Shown here one piece after another: positions 25,290 to 35,606 of a DNA stretch of 59,882 nucleotides (its first letter is position 1; the number at the start of each line of letters is the position of its first letter). The notes beneath the pieces were generated by a model, which was not told the DNA's origin, ran no database searches, and worked only from the letters and a program-made list of their open reading frames with translations. Location: positions 1 to 59,882 of the forward strand of contig LOER01000041.1 of assembly GCA_001515945.1 (NCBI GenBank), given 5' to 3'. Source of the DNA: Desulfitibacter sp. BRH_c19. Lineage in GTDB: Bacteria > Bacillota > DSM-16504 > Desulfitibacterales > Desulfitibacteraceae. A program made the translations under genes and the position numbers.

Positions 25290-26308
25290 CTATTTGTAGC
25301 ATTGTAACTTACAATCCTTATACCACTCTACAAACTTCAATAGACCCTCTTCAATACTAGTAGATGGTTTAAAGTTAATATCCTTTTCAAGATCAGATAC
25401 ATCAGCATAGGTTCTCATTACATCTCCTGGCTGGATGTCCATATAAACCTTCTCTGCCTCTTTACCAAGAGCCTTTTCTAAAGCATTGATGAATCTCATA
25501 AGCCTTACTGGATTATTGTTTCCGATGTTGTAAATCTTGTAAGGTGCAAAGCTTGTACTTAAGTCATCCACACTTTCATCACCAGTCCTTATTGGTAACT
25601 GGTGCCTTATCAATAAGCTTCACGATGCCTTCTACAATGTCATCAATAAAAGTGAAGTCTCTTTCCATCTTTCCGTGATTGAAGACTTTGATAGGCTTGC
25701 CTGCTAAGATGTCTTTCGTGAATGATAAGTAAGCCATATCCGGTCTACTATAAGGTCCATAAACTGTGAAGAATCTAAGACCAGTTGTTGGGATACGATA
25801 AAGATGGCTATATGTATGGGCCATCAGCTTATTTGACTTTTTCGTAACAGCGTAGAGAGATACTGGATGATCCACATTTTGATTTGTAGAAAATGGGTGC
25901 TACCTTATTACCACCATAGACAGAGCTTGATGAAGCATAAAGTAGATGCTTTACTAGGTAGTTTCTGCATGCTTCAAGGATATTCATAAATCCAATTAGG
26001 TTAGAACCCACATAAGCATAGAGATTCTCAATAGAGTACCTCACTCCTGCTTGAGCCGCTAAATTTATGACTTGAGTTGGATTCTATTGGGTGAATATGC
26101 TGTCGACTTCAGCTTTATTTTTTAAATCTACTTTATGAAACTCAAGGTTGTCGTGTTGTTTTAGTCAGTCTAGTCTAGACTGCTTAAGACTTGGATCATA
26201 ATAGTCGTTTAAGTTATCAATCCCAATTACTTGATAGGATTGATCTAGTAATTTTTTTAAAGGTGGAAACCTATGAAGCCGGCTGCACCTGATATTAGTA
26301 TTTTTCAT
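25290..26308 (-). pseudogene. Broken UDP-glucuronate 4-epimerase-like gene
   Basis: Four reading-frame pieces in order match an NAD-dependent sugar epimerase of the CapI/GalE type: [20 protein letters not shown]; then [20 protein letters not shown] with [13 protein letters not shown]; then [20 protein letters not shown] (catalytic Tyr-x3-Lys) with [19 protein letters not shown]; and the C-terminal NIGNNNPVRLMRFINALE. Frameshifts and stops separate the pieces and the N-terminal glycine motif is garbled. With ugd it would have made UDP-galacturonate. The 5' end sits about 100 bases from the IS110 element. Confidence 0.88.
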
Positions 26309-26417
26309 GTTTATAACCATTCCTTTCGCTTCGCTCAAGGCACAAAACGTAATGAAATGTCTTGGCTTCGAGCTACTCATTCTATTATTCTATAGCCATA
26401 GGGATAACAGTTAACTA

Positions 26418-26612
26418 CAAATCACGGGGAGGTGAGTGGGCTACTCCAATTTGGATGGACCGCATGTTTATATGTGTAGATTGCCTTTCCAAGCACAAAT
26501 AAGTGTGACATAAGAGCACGCAGACTTATCTTTGTATAAACATTACTCATTTATTGCTGGGCAATCAGTCAATGCTGTCTATTCCTGTAATTCTTTGAAA
26601 GGGGTTTTACCT
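26418..26612 (+). ncRNA. Candidate bridge-RNA region of the IS110 element
   Basis: In IS110-group elements the left non-coding end is transcribed from the rejoined circle junction into a bridge RNA with two loops that pair to target and donor DNA. This segment is at the right place and size (about 195 bases) and has small stem-loop possibilities such as CACA-AATAA-GTGTG near 26489-26502. No structure was proven by eye. Confidence 0.35.
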
Positions 26613-27854
26613 ATGGCTTTAAAAATTATTTACCCAATCTGTTGTGGAGTTGATGTCCACAAAACTTTTGTTGTTGCTTGTATTGCATCTACCAACAAAG
26701 GTGTTACTACCTACAAACGCCATCGCTTTTCTACCTATACAAAAGGGCTGAAAGAGCTGTCACAGTGGCTTTGTGAGAATAACTGTAAGGATGTTTGTAT
26801 GGAATCTACCGGAAAGTACTGGATTCCAGTATTTAATGTTCTTGAAGATTCCTGTAACATAACTCTGGCACATCCCAAATATGTCAAGGCAATCCGTGGC
26901 AAGAAAACTGACAAAAAAGACGCTAAATGGATTGCCGATCTATTCAAGCATGACCTTATAGCTGGAAGCTTTATGCCTCCTCTTGCTATCAGGCAGCTTC
27001 GTGACCTTATGCGATACCGTTTTAAACTGACTAACTTTATGTCAAGCGAGAAAAACCGTCTTCAAAACTCTTTAACCGTTTCCAATATTCAGCTTGCTAA
27101 CGTTGTTTCTGATACTTTTGGCAAAAGTTCCATGAACATTATTGAAAGAATTTTGCTAAATCCTTTGGATAAAAGTTTTGACATAGAACCTCTCATTCAC
27201 GGTTCTATGAAAGATAAACTACCAGAACTCGAGCTTGCCATCGATGGTTTTATCACGCCTGAACAAGCTGAAAAAATTAAAGTTATCAAACAACACTACG
27301 AAGATCTTAAGTCTCGTAAAGATGATCTTGAAAGAATTATTCTTATTCTTTCCGCGCCCTACTCTGAAGAAATTAATCTGATATTAACTGTTCCGTCCTT
27401 TAAAAACATCTTTTCAGCTATAACAGTAATCTCTGAAATAGGCGTCAATATGGACGTGTTCCCGACAGCTAAGCATCTATGCTCCTGGGCAGGGCTTACA
27501 CCTACCAATAACGAAAGTGCCGGAAAGAAAAAGTCAGTAAGGATTTCAAGGGCCGGTTGTTACATTAAGCCGCTTCTGGTACAGTGTGCTACCGCTGTAG
27601 TTAAAAGCGATAAGCATCCTGAAATCCGTAACCGCTACTTAAGAATTAAAACGCGTCGTGGTCATAAAAAGGCAATTATTGCTATTGCAAGAATGCTACT
27701 TACGGCTATTTACAATATCCTCAAAAAGAAGGAACCGTACAATGCTGATTTGTATAGACAATCCGATGTTCTTCCAGTAAACCGTGAAATCACGGTAGAG
27801 CAAGCATTACTATTGGCAAAAAATCAAGGTTACCGTATTATGGCTGCGTCTTGA
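26613..27854 (+). CDS. IS110-family DEDD recombinase/transposase
   Basis: A 413-residue protein. The N-terminal RuvC-like DEDD domain has CGVDVHKTFVVACIA, CMESTGKYW and KTDKKDAKWIADLF. The C-terminal Transposase_20 domain has VPSFKNIFSAITVISEIGV, WAGLTPTNNESAGKKKS and the Ser-containing IKPLLVQCATAVVKS. Full length and undamaged, so possibly active. The ATG at 26613 has GAAAGGGG upstream; the frame to 26532 has none. Confidence 0.95.
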   Translation: MALKIIYPICCGVDVHKTFVVACIASTNKGVTTYKRHRFSTYTKGLKELSQWLCENNCKDVCMESTGKYWIPVFNVLEDSCNITLAHPKYVKAIRGKKTDKKDAKWIADLFKHDLIAGSFMPPLAIRQLRDLMRYRFKLTNFMSSEKNRLQNSLTVSNIQLANVVSDTFGKSSMNIIERILLNPLDKSFDIEPLIHGSMKDKLPELELAIDGFITPEQAEKIKVIKQHYEDLKSRKDDLERIILILSAPYSEEINLILTVPSFKNIFSAITVISEIGVNMDVFPTAKHLCSWAGLTPTNNESAGKKKSVRISRAGCYIKPLLVQCATAVVKSDKHPEIRNRYLRIKTRRGHKKAIIAIARMLLTAIYNILKKKEPYNADLYRQSDVLPVNREITVEQALLLAKNQGYRIMAAS

Positions 27855-27979
27855 TTTCTGGTTAATCAAGGTCTTTTTAAGTCATTAACTGATGGCTTAT
27901 TTGCTATGCCCTTTTAATTTGCAGGTACCCTAGTTAACTATTTCAGGCTTAAGTGCTCCTTACTTTTATCGTAAAAACT

Positions 27980-29173
27980 CTATCTTATCAATTCTTTAAT
28001 CACTTTCACTAAGCCTAATTTAGTTGCTAGCTTTTTTACAATTGATCTAAATTTTCTTTTAACTGTTATTGATAACTTATCAGCACAGTACATTTTTACT
28101 AATCCATCAAATGATAATGAATCTAAATTTTTCAAAAAATTATCCCGGTTTGTATTAGGTATAGGGGATTTAATCGCTGCAGAGTTATATTTAACAGCTT
28201 CATTACTATCCACTTCTTGATATAACATACCATCCTTTATTTCTTCAAATAAGGCTTGACCAGTTTGACTATTAACAAATACCAATGAGGTTCCCTTATC
28301 GTCATCCATTTCAGGCAATATATTTTGAATTCCCCAAAAATCTGCAAGTGTAATATCACTCTGACGATTCAGTCCCTTAAATTCACACTCATGGCAAGAA
28401 GGTCTTACACAAACATCTTTCAAAAATGCCCTCATATATAAATCTTTACGTAAATTTTGACGATACTCTGTATTGTTCTTGAATAAGAATGATACAGAGT
28501 ATCGCTTCCAGCCTTCATCCTTTCGCCTGAAAGCGATTCTTTGTGTTTGTGAACCCGCTTCAGTTTCACGATATTCTACATACTTTCTCCATACTTTTGG
28601 CGAAGGTACTCCATGACAAATTATATCTATAGTTACTAGATTATCATATATTTTCCCAAGATAAGACTTCAATCCTGCTATCTGACAAGGCGTACCCGCA
28701 AACAAAACCTTTCGTCCTGCATCTAAAAATTCTTTAGCTTGATTATATGAATTGCCGATCTTACTTTGTAAATATTTAGATCCTCTAAGCTTACTAAGCT
28801 CTTCTTTTGTTTCAGAAAATTCATGTTCTAATTCACATTTATCATTAAAGCTCGCGCCAAAAACAACTCCACATTGATCAATCATTATTTCTGCAATCAA
28901 TGAAAATATTCCGCCTGAAGAGCTATCCAACCTAATCGTTTCATTATTATTAATACAAGAATACGCAGTCGGATTATTGTCTACTTCTGCTTTATTGATT
29001 ATTGGACATACATCTATACATCTATTACAGTTAATACATAAATTATAATCAACTATTGGATATAAAAACCCTTCTTGATCTGACTCCATAGAAATACAAC
29101 TTTTAGGGCATATACTCATACATGCATGACATCCCATACAATCTTTTTTATTTTCTATTTTCTTATCTATCAT
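27980..29173 (-). CDS. Coenzyme F420 hydrogenase/dehydrogenase beta-like iron-sulfur protein
   Basis: A 397-residue protein with two [4Fe-4S] clusters near the N-terminus (CMGCHACMSICP and CINCNRCIDVCP) and an FrhB/FdhB-like domain: SSGGIFSLIAE, FAGTPCQIAGLKSYLG and IDIICHGVPSPKVW. Proteins of this type occur in bacterial polysaccharide loci next to pyruvyltransferases; their reaction there is not known and F420 itself may not be used. It follows the flippase gene and is the last gene before the IS110 insertion. Confidence 0.9.
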   Translation of the reverse strand: MIDKKIENKKDCMGCHACMSICPKSCISMESDQEGFLYPIVDYNLCINCNRCIDVCPIINKAEVDNNPTAYSCINNNETIRLDSSSGGIFSLIAEIMIDQCGVVFGASFNDKCELEHEFSETKEELSKLRGSKYLQSKIGNSYNQAKEFLDAGRKVLFAGTPCQIAGLKSYLGKIYDNLVTIDIICHGVPSPKVWRKYVEYRETEAGSQTQRIAFRRKDEGWKRYSVSFLFKNNTEYRQNLRKDLYMRAFLKDVCVRPSCHECEFKGLNRQSDITLADFWGIQNILPEMDDDKGTSLVFVNSQTGQALFEEIKDGMLYQEVDSNEAVKYNSAAIKSPIPNTNRDNFLKNLDSLSFDGLVKMYCADKLSITVKRKFRSIVKKLATKLGLVKVIKELIR

Positions 29174-29203
29174 ATTAATACCACCAATCGATAATTCATT
29201 AGA

Positions 29204-30721
29204 TTATTTTCTTATTACTAGTCTTTTTATTGGATTTCCTATCAAGTCTTTCTCAGATTGATTCATTCCAATAAGCCACATTGAAATGCTAAAAACTATA
29301 ACATAAACTATTCCAAACCCTAAAAAATTAACTAATTTGTATAAATCAATAAATCTATTTATCATAATACCTACTAATACTGGTATTACTAAAGCAGGGA
29401 CAAAACTAAGTATCTTTTTCCAAAAGAATTTCATATCTAATCCTACCTTGTTATGGTAATACCAATTCATAATAAGTCCATTTCCAATTATAAGTGCTAC
29501 AGCTGTACCAATTGCCGCACCAACTCCACCGAACATTTTTGATAGTGGAATAGTTATGCCTAAATTTGCTAAAGCAATAAAAAAGTATACCCAAGACCTA
29601 AATTTATGTATGTTTTGTGCGCGTTGTATTTCTATGCCTATATTTTGAATAAGTGGAATAGTGACAGGAATTACAAGTAATAATACTATTGGATATGAAT
29701 TGTCATAATTATTACCTGCCCACAAATTAATAAAAGGTCTTCCAAAGAAAACTAAGCCACTTGAAATTAAGGAAAGCAGGATAAACTGAACTCTTCCAAT
29801 CTTCGTAAACAATTTTGTTAAATCATCATTATTTACAGAGTTTGCCACTAATCTATGCACCCTAGGAATAAACACACTTGATATCGCCGTAGCTATTGAT
29901 AAATAATAAGTGTTCAATTGTGATGCCAATCCATATACTGCCACAGAAACTGTTCCATAAAATCTTCCTAAAATAAACTTGTCTACATTCCAGTTAATTT
30001 GATCTATTAATAAGTTTATAAAAATAAATGAAGAAAACACAGTCATTTCTTTCATCAGCCTTAAATCAAAGTCACTAAAAGAAAATCTCATTTTAAGTTT
30101 TTTAATACAATAGATTGCGTTAGCTATCTCAATCGTAATATTTAGAAATGTAGTTGCAACAACCATCCCTACTGAGCCATATCCTAGAATTAGTAAAGGT
30201 AAGACAACGAAAGGATTAGCTACTGTTTTTATCATTTGAACTAGTTTTTGAAACACAAATTTTTCATTTGCTGTTATATGTGAGGTAAAGACTATGTTAG
30301 GAAAAGATATTGCTAAATTAATTACAAGAATCAGCATCAATATTTTTGCTCTAGATAATTCTACACTTGTCAACTCGGAACCAAATATTGTTTCAGTATT
30401 AATTGCTAATATCGTTCCAGAAATTACGGCTATCAATCCTATTACAGAAAAAATAATTAAAAACATACCGTTCAAAGTAGTAATTTTTTCTCTATCTTCT
30501 TGAACTTTATACCTTGAATAGTACCGCATATAAGCACTGCCAAACCCAAAGTTTAATACGCCTAAATAAGCGACAACAGATGCAACTAGATTATAAAGAC
30601 CATATTCACTTTGTCCCAACAACCTTAACATTAGGGGGGTATAAATTATGGAAACAATATATCCTAAACCCATAGACATATATGATAAGGCAGCTCCGGC
30701 CTTTAGTTGATTTACTTTCAT
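29204..30721 (-). CDS. Wzx-like polysaccharide flippase
   Basis: A 505-residue MOP-superfamily protein with about 14 helices, beginning LKAGAALSYMSMGLGYIVSI and containing YSRYKVQEDREK, the NWNVDKFILGRFYG helix region and WAGNNYDNSYPIVLLLV. It would move lipid-linked repeat units across the membrane. It starts four bases after the pyruvyltransferase stop, so translation is probably coupled. Confidence 0.92.
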   Translation of the reverse strand: MKVNQLKAGAALSYMSMGLGYIVSIIYTPLMLRLLGQSEYGLYNLVASVVAYLGVLNFGFGSAYMRYYSRYKVQEDREKITTLNGMFLIIFSVIGLIAVISGTILAINTETIFGSELTSVELSRAKILMLILVINLAISFPNIVFTSHITANEKFVFQKLVQMIKTVANPFVVLPLLILGYGSVGMVVATTFLNITIEIANAIYCIKKLKMRFSFSDFDLRLMKEMTVFSSFIFINLLIDQINWNVDKFILGRFYGTVSVAVYGLASQLNTYYLSIATAISSVFIPRVHRLVANSVNNDDLTKLFTKIGRVQFILLSLISSGLVFFGRPFINLWAGNNYDNSYPIVLLLVIPVTIPLIQNIGIEIQRAQNIHKFRSWVYFFIALANLGITIPLSKMFGGVGAAIGTAVALIIGNGLIMNWYYHNKVGLDMKFFWKKILSFVPALVIPVLVGIMINRFIDLYKLVNFLGFGIVYVIVFSISMWLIGMNQSEKDLIGNPIKRLVIRK

Positions 30722-30724
30722 GGT

Positions 30725-31846
30725 CTAATTCGCATCCTTAGTCTCCAAAGACTTTTTTAAATAGTCTAGTGCCTTTTTTCTTTCGACATCTAATATCTGA
30801 GATACATGAGAAAAATCAATTTTGAATACATCATCTCCCCATGACATGTTCTCAACTTTCCTAGAATTCAATTTGAATTTATTTAAAAGTGTATCAATTC
30901 TAGAATACATTGAAGTAGAACCTATCCTTTCAAACACTATAAAAGGCTTTTCTAAAAGTATTGAAAAAACTGCTCCATGAAATGAATCTGTACAAAATAT
31001 ACTACAGTCATTAATATAACCTATAAATTCACTAGGACCTGTCCTATAAGTTTCCTTTTCTCTAATATCCCCCAAGTTAATTTCTTCCAACTTATTTTCT
31101 TTAACAATATTTTTGATTTGTCTTTTATAATTATCTGGTATACCACCTAAGAAATAGGTTAATAAATATTTACCCTTGGGCTTGTTACCAGCTTCTTTAG
31201 CAATAGACAGCCATTTATCCTTGGTAAGGAGTAATGTTGGATCAACTAATACTGGTGCCTGCCTTCCAGTTAGTTTCTTTATTATCTTAGCACCATCATC
31301 TTCCCTAACAGATAACTTATGCATACCAGAAAGGCATTTTTTGTAGTTTTCTATATATTCCGGTTTAATTTCAGACACACCAAAACTTGGTGCATAGGCT
31401 ATTCTTTTATGTTTTTCTGCGAAGGTTAGAAAATAAATAGAGGAACCATGAAGATTTTGTGGATTCCAAACCTGATCACTCCCGGTAACAAAATAATCAT
31501 ATCGTTCAGATAAGTTTCCTGAAATATCACTTTTAGAAATAGCATAGTCAGTTTCTTTTATGTAGTTTAAAGTAAAGCTTTTAAATTCTTCAGTTCTTTT
31601 TGCAATAGTATCTTTTCTTATATTTCTCCAAATTCTATAGTAAGTTTTAATATATATATCTTTAATACTATTCTTTCTTAGATTATTAATTCTTTTTGCT
31701 AGGCTTGCCCCACCTTTTGCTCTATCATTAATAATTGTCTCACAATAAAACCCCAAATTTTCTAGCACTTCTTGCATTGCATAATTTTGCAATCTATTGC
31801 CATAATTAAAATAACCATTCAATGTTAATATTGCAATTTTCCTCAT
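30725..31846 (-). CDS. Polysaccharide pyruvyl transferase family protein
   Basis: A 373-residue protein of the pyruvyl transferase (CsaB-like) fold: KIAILTLNGYFNYGNRLQNY, FVTGSDQVWNP, APVLVDPTLLL, and the SFHGAVFSILLEKP donor/acceptor loop. It should attach a pyruvate ketal to a sugar of the surface polymer. Start 31846 has GGAGCAGAGCT; the frame to 31891 has no site. The neighbour two genes on is the F420-hydrogenase-beta-like protein, a recurrent pairing. Confidence 0.9.
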   Translation of the reverse strand: MRKIAILTLNGYFNYGNRLQNYAMQEVLENLGFYCETIINDRAKGGASLAKRINNLRKNSIKDIYIKTYYRIWRNIRKDTIAKRTEEFKSFTLNYIKETDYAISKSDISGNLSERYDYFVTGSDQVWNPQNLHGSSIYFLTFAEKHKRIAYAPSFGVSEIKPEYIENYKKCLSGMHKLSVREDDGAKIIKKLTGRQAPVLVDPTLLLTKDKWLSIAKEAGNKPKGKYLLTYFLGGIPDNYKRQIKNIVKENKLEEINLGDIREKETYRTGPSEFIGYINDCSIFCTDSFHGAVFSILLEKPFIVFERIGSTSMYSRIDTLLNKFKLNSRKVENMSWGDDVFKIDFSHVSQILDVERKKALDYLKKSLETKDAN

Positions 31847-31893
31847 AGCTCTGCTCCTGTTATTCTCTGAATTTTTTATAATTAACGCCATTA

Positions 31894-33081
31894 TTATCCA
31901 TATTTTTTGATTCTTTCTAAAAATTTGGCTGCTAAATCTTCATGATTTAAGGCACTTGCAGTATCTATTGCATTATATATGATTCTTTTTTTATCTTTTA
32001 TGTTTAGCGTAATTGCTTTTTCTAAATTTACTTTTAAATTCTCTACGTCATCTGGAACACACAAAAAACCATTTTCATCATCAATTATAACTCCATCAAT
32101 TCCCTCACCCTTAGAGCCTATGGTTATACATCCTTTTGCCATGGCTTCTACATAGACTAATCCAAATGTTTCGGGTGAACTGACCATTGCAAATATATCT
32201 GCTTCTTCCATTAACGCTAGTGTTTCATCCCTAGTTTTTTCACCTTCAAAATAAATATAATCTTCACTCCCTAGTGCTTTAACTTGCTTTTCTAGCCTTA
32301 TCCGTTCAGGTCCATCTCCTATAATTTTCAGTATATAACCTTTTTTGTCTTTTATTCGTACAAATGCATTTATTAGTACATCTACTTTTTTTAATTTTTT
32401 CAAACTAGATGCAATAATAATAATTTTATTAGGATTTGCAATTTTTCTTTCTAACTTATTACTATTTATAATATCTGTTTTATTAATTCCAAATAATATC
32501 TTATAGTAATCTTTTTCATTTTTATTTCCACCATATAATTTTAAAAAGTTTTCTTTGATTTTTTTTGATCTAAAAACTATTTTATCTACATTTTGATCAG
32601 TATTTATAAATCTTTTATAATTTTTATTCTTAGATAGATAAACTATATCAGAATTGTGTAAGCTTGCTAATAAAACACTATGACATGCCCTTGCAACTAA
32701 TTCCCCTATATAAATCGATGGATTTAACATATCACATATTATTATATCTGGGTTACCCTCGTTATTTATTGTTTTTATGATTTTCTTTGAGACGAGTCTT
32801 ATATCTTTATTCCGATAACTTATTTTAGGAATTTTAGGTATAGGTACTCTGTAAATATTGACATTATCTAAAATAAAACTTTCTTCATACGCAAACTGAT
32901 TCATTATCTTTGTTTTTTTTAAACATTTAAATATATTAGGGTAATATGGCCATAGTCTTATTACTTTTAATTCATTTTTTTTAACCCATTCCTTTGCAAA
33001 ATTATGTACGGCATGTGTGGCTTGTATATTAGATTGATTTACATACCCAGGATATAGTGTTGTAATTAAAAGTATCCTCAT
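31894..33081 (-). CDS. Glycosyltransferase family 4 protein
   Basis: A 395-residue GT-B enzyme. The N-terminal part has ILLITTLYPGYVNQSNIQAT. The C-terminal nucleotide-sugar half has IGDGPERIRLEKQVKALG, YFEGEKTRDETLALMEEADI and the EX7E-type SSPETFGLVYVEAMAKG. Sugar specificity is unknown. The start at 33081 has GAGGGG upstream. Confidence 0.92.
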   Translation of the reverse strand: MRILLITTLYPGYVNQSNIQATHAVHNFAKEWVKKNELKVIRLWPYYPNIFKCLKKTKIMNQFAYEESFILDNVNIYRVPIPKIPKISYRNKDIRLVSKKIIKTINNEGNPDIIICDMLNPSIYIGELVARACHSVLLASLHNSDIVYLSKNKNYKRFINTDQNVDKIVFRSKKIKENFLKLYGGNKNEKDYYKILFGINKTDIINSNKLERKIANPNKIIIIASSLKKLKKVDVLINAFVRIKDKKGYILKIIGDGPERIRLEKQVKALGSEDYIYFEGEKTRDETLALMEEADIFAMVSSPETFGLVYVEAMAKGCITIGSKGEGIDGVIIDDENGFLCVPDDVENLKVNLEKAITLNIKDKKRIIYNAIDTASALNHEDLAAKFLERIKKYG

Positions 33082-33141
33082 TCTTATTCCCCTCATAGAT
33101 ATAATATTGTTTCTATATATTAAAATATTTTAGTATTTGAA

Positions 33142-34413
33142 TTATATTTTCTTGGTGATTTTATTATCAGGTATTAAAGCTGCCAAAATCATTATTAAAG
33201 GCATAATTTGAAAACAATTGTAAATAATAGCTGGTATCATATATACTGCACTTCCAGTTAATATGGAAAAATATAGATATTTAAAAGAATTACCTTTACT
33301 TTTAATAACGGGAAATATAAAAATGAAAACAATATAAATCGTACCTATAATTCCATATCTTTTTAAAAATAGCAACCACTCATTATCTACTGAGTGTTCA
33401 TATTCAATTGACTTAGCAGGTCCTAGCCCAAATATTGGACTACTTTTGAAGCGTACAATATGTTCTTCCCAATTTGAGAGTCTTGCTTGAAAACTTGAAT
33501 CTGCTCCTATATTAATCCCCCTCATAAGTCTCCAAGTAAGCTCTTGGGGCAGGAAGTTGAATATTATAATGCCGATAATTATTAAAAATACAACGGAAAA
33601 GATAACAACTTTTACTACTTTTAAATCAACATTTCCTTGAAGAAAATTACTTATATTAGATTTAAATACATATAAAAAGGTAAACATTATTATACCAACA
33701 CTCATAAAAAGAAATCCACTTCTAGATAGGGTCATAAGTACTCCAACAATAAACACCATCATATATAAGATATTCTTTTTCTCTTTGGTATTTAAATATA
33801 AACCCCAAGACAATACAGCCCCTATTCCTGGCATAACTGCATATTCATTAGGATTAGATGTCATGCCAATTACTCTTGGAAAAGGATAATTATTAACTAA
33901 AGTTCTAAATTGGGTAGGTGCTATTATTTGAACGTATTTTTCATTTAGATTAAATAAATTAAAGTATTGTTGAGTCGCAATTGCCACAGATATTAATAAA
34001 ATAAAAATTGTAAATTTTAAAACTTTAAGCTTATCTTTTTCATTTTTAAATGTCAATAAAGTAATTAAATAAATTCCAAGATAAATAAAAATTTTATATA
34101 ACTCAAAGTAATCCCTAGGTATAACCTTTACTCCCTTAACCGAACCCACCACTATGGAAATAATTATAAAAAAAGAGAAACATAGATATAGAACTGGAAA
34201 CTTTATATTTTGTCTATTTATTCCAGTTTTCTTTCTTAACATTAGTTTCATGTACAAAAAAATTGCATAAATAACTACTACAATTTGTTCTACTCTAAAT
34301 GCTGGTATGCTAGTAATTCTAATATCAGGAATTAATATTACTGAAAAGATTATTATATAAATCATCCACAGGTTATTGGATGAATGTTTTTCATAATTAT
34401 GCCTACCTATCAT
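33142..34413 (-). CDS. Wzy/O-antigen ligase-like polymerase
   Basis: A 423-residue membrane protein with about 10-12 helices and a Wzy_C-type region (MRGINIGADSSFQARLSNWE, then SSPIFGLGPAKS). It would polymerise or ligate polysaccharide repeat units. Its ATG overlaps the stop of the preceding broken glycosyltransferase by four bases (ATGA), showing the former operon order. AGGAGAA precedes the start. Confidence 0.88.
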   Translation of the reverse strand: MIGRHNYEKHSSNNLWMIYIIIFSVILIPDIRITSIPAFRVEQIVVVIYAIFLYMKLMLRKKTGINRQNIKFPVLYLCFSFFIIISIVVGSVKGVKVIPRDYFELYKIFIYLGIYLITLLTFKNEKDKLKVLKFTIFILLISVAIATQQYFNLFNLNEKYVQIIAPTQFRTLVNNYPFPRVIGMTSNPNEYAVMPGIGAVLSWGLYLNTKEKKNILYMMVFIVGVLMTLSRSGFLFMSVGIIMFTFLYVFKSNISNFLQGNVDLKVVKVVIFSVVFLIIIGIIIFNFLPQELTWRLMRGINIGADSSFQARLSNWEEHIVRFKSSPIFGLGPAKSIEYEHSVDNEWLLFLKRYGIIGTIYIVFIFIFPVIKSKGNSFKYLYFSILTGSAVYMIPAIIYNCFQIMPLIMILAALIPDNKITKKI

Positions 34414-35537
34414 AAAATTCTCCTATATTCCATAATTATTTTTTTAGCAACAGCTTCTGATGAAAACTTTTCTTTTATTTCTGTCGCTATGCTCTTCCTG
34501 TCATCTACATTGTTGTACATATATCTCATAGCTTCTATTAATTCATTTTTATCATCCACTTCAATTAATAAACCATTTTTATCATTAATAAATATTTCTG
34601 GTCCTCCACATTTAGTAGCTATAACTGGAACTCCCATAGCCATTGTTTCTATATAAGCCACGGCCAAATGTTTCGGACTGAGATGCTAATACAAAACAGT
34701 CGCTTTCCTTTAATTTTTTTGATATTTGCTCCCTTGAACATAGTCCCATTAATCTCACCTGAAAATTAAATTATACTTACTTATTAATTCTTCTAACATT
34801 TTTCGTTTAGGGCCTTGTCCAAATATAGTTAATGTTACATTTGGATTTTTATTAAAAGCCTTGTAAAATGCTTCTATTGTTAGATCCATTCTTTTTATAT
34901 CAATTAAATTTCCTGTAGAAACAAAATTAAATATATTATTTGTATGTTTATCCTCATAATGAAATATTTTTAAATCCACTATATTAGGTATGTACGTAGA
35001 ACTAATATTAAACTTTTTCTTTATTACGTCTCCTAAAGATGGACTAACCACAATTAAAGAATCTGCATTTTTATAAACTATTTTTGCCATTTTATGCAAT
35101 TCCTCACTTATAATTTCCTTGTTAATTTGAGATGAATGTTCTGTTATGACTAGGGGTATTCCGGTTTTATCCTTCAGTTTAGATGCAGAATATGCAGATC
35201 TAGTAAAATGAGCATGTAATACATCAGGTTTTCCTTGTTCTTTAACTATTACTTTGAATAATATATTTAAAACTAAGTCGCTAAATATCCTAAGTATTCT
35301 TTTAGGCACTCTACCTAAAGAAATATTTAGAGAATAGATATATACCCCATCATTTTTTTCTTTAACTATACCCCATTTTCTCCACCTGCGAAATGAACGT
35401 AAATCAATAACTGCGTAAACTACTTTATGACCTTGTTCTCTTAGTGCTTTGGCCTGATCAAATTCGAATATGCAATTTGTTTTATATATATTTGTTGGAT
35501 ACCTCTTGTTATAAATAATGTGTACATACTTAACCTC
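34410..35537 (-). pseudogene. Frameshifted glycosyltransferase family 4 gene
   Basis: Three or more frames together spell one GT4 enzyme. The N-terminus reads VKYVHIIYNKRYPTNIYKTN, with the presumed ATG at about 35537 one frame off. The middle (to 34755) has PDVLHAHFTRSAYSASKLKD and FVSTGNLIDIKRMDL. Then SREQISKKLKESDCFVLASQ lies in another frame, and AYIETMAMGVPVIATKCGGP in the last (34410-34667). At least three single-base shifts are needed. Unlike the flanking intact genes this cannot make a full protein unless the shifts are sequencing errors. Confidence 0.85.
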
Positions 35538-35606
35538 ATTTATATTAGATTATAGTATACTTCATACTTAATACATAATTCCTATTATAAATTTAGATCT
35601 AAACCA

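Larger units (their letters stand above)
26409..27940 (+). mobile_element. IS110-family insertion sequence
   Basis: A single DEDD transposase gene is flanked by about 200 bases upstream and 85 bases downstream. The 9-base AGTTAACTA occurs at 26409-26417 and 27932-27940 and may mark the element ends; no terminal inverted repeats were seen, as is normal for IS110. The longer upstream non-coding end fits the IS110 rather than the IS1111 subgroup. It lies between the broken epimerase and the F420-hydrogenase-beta-like gene. Confidence 0.7.
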
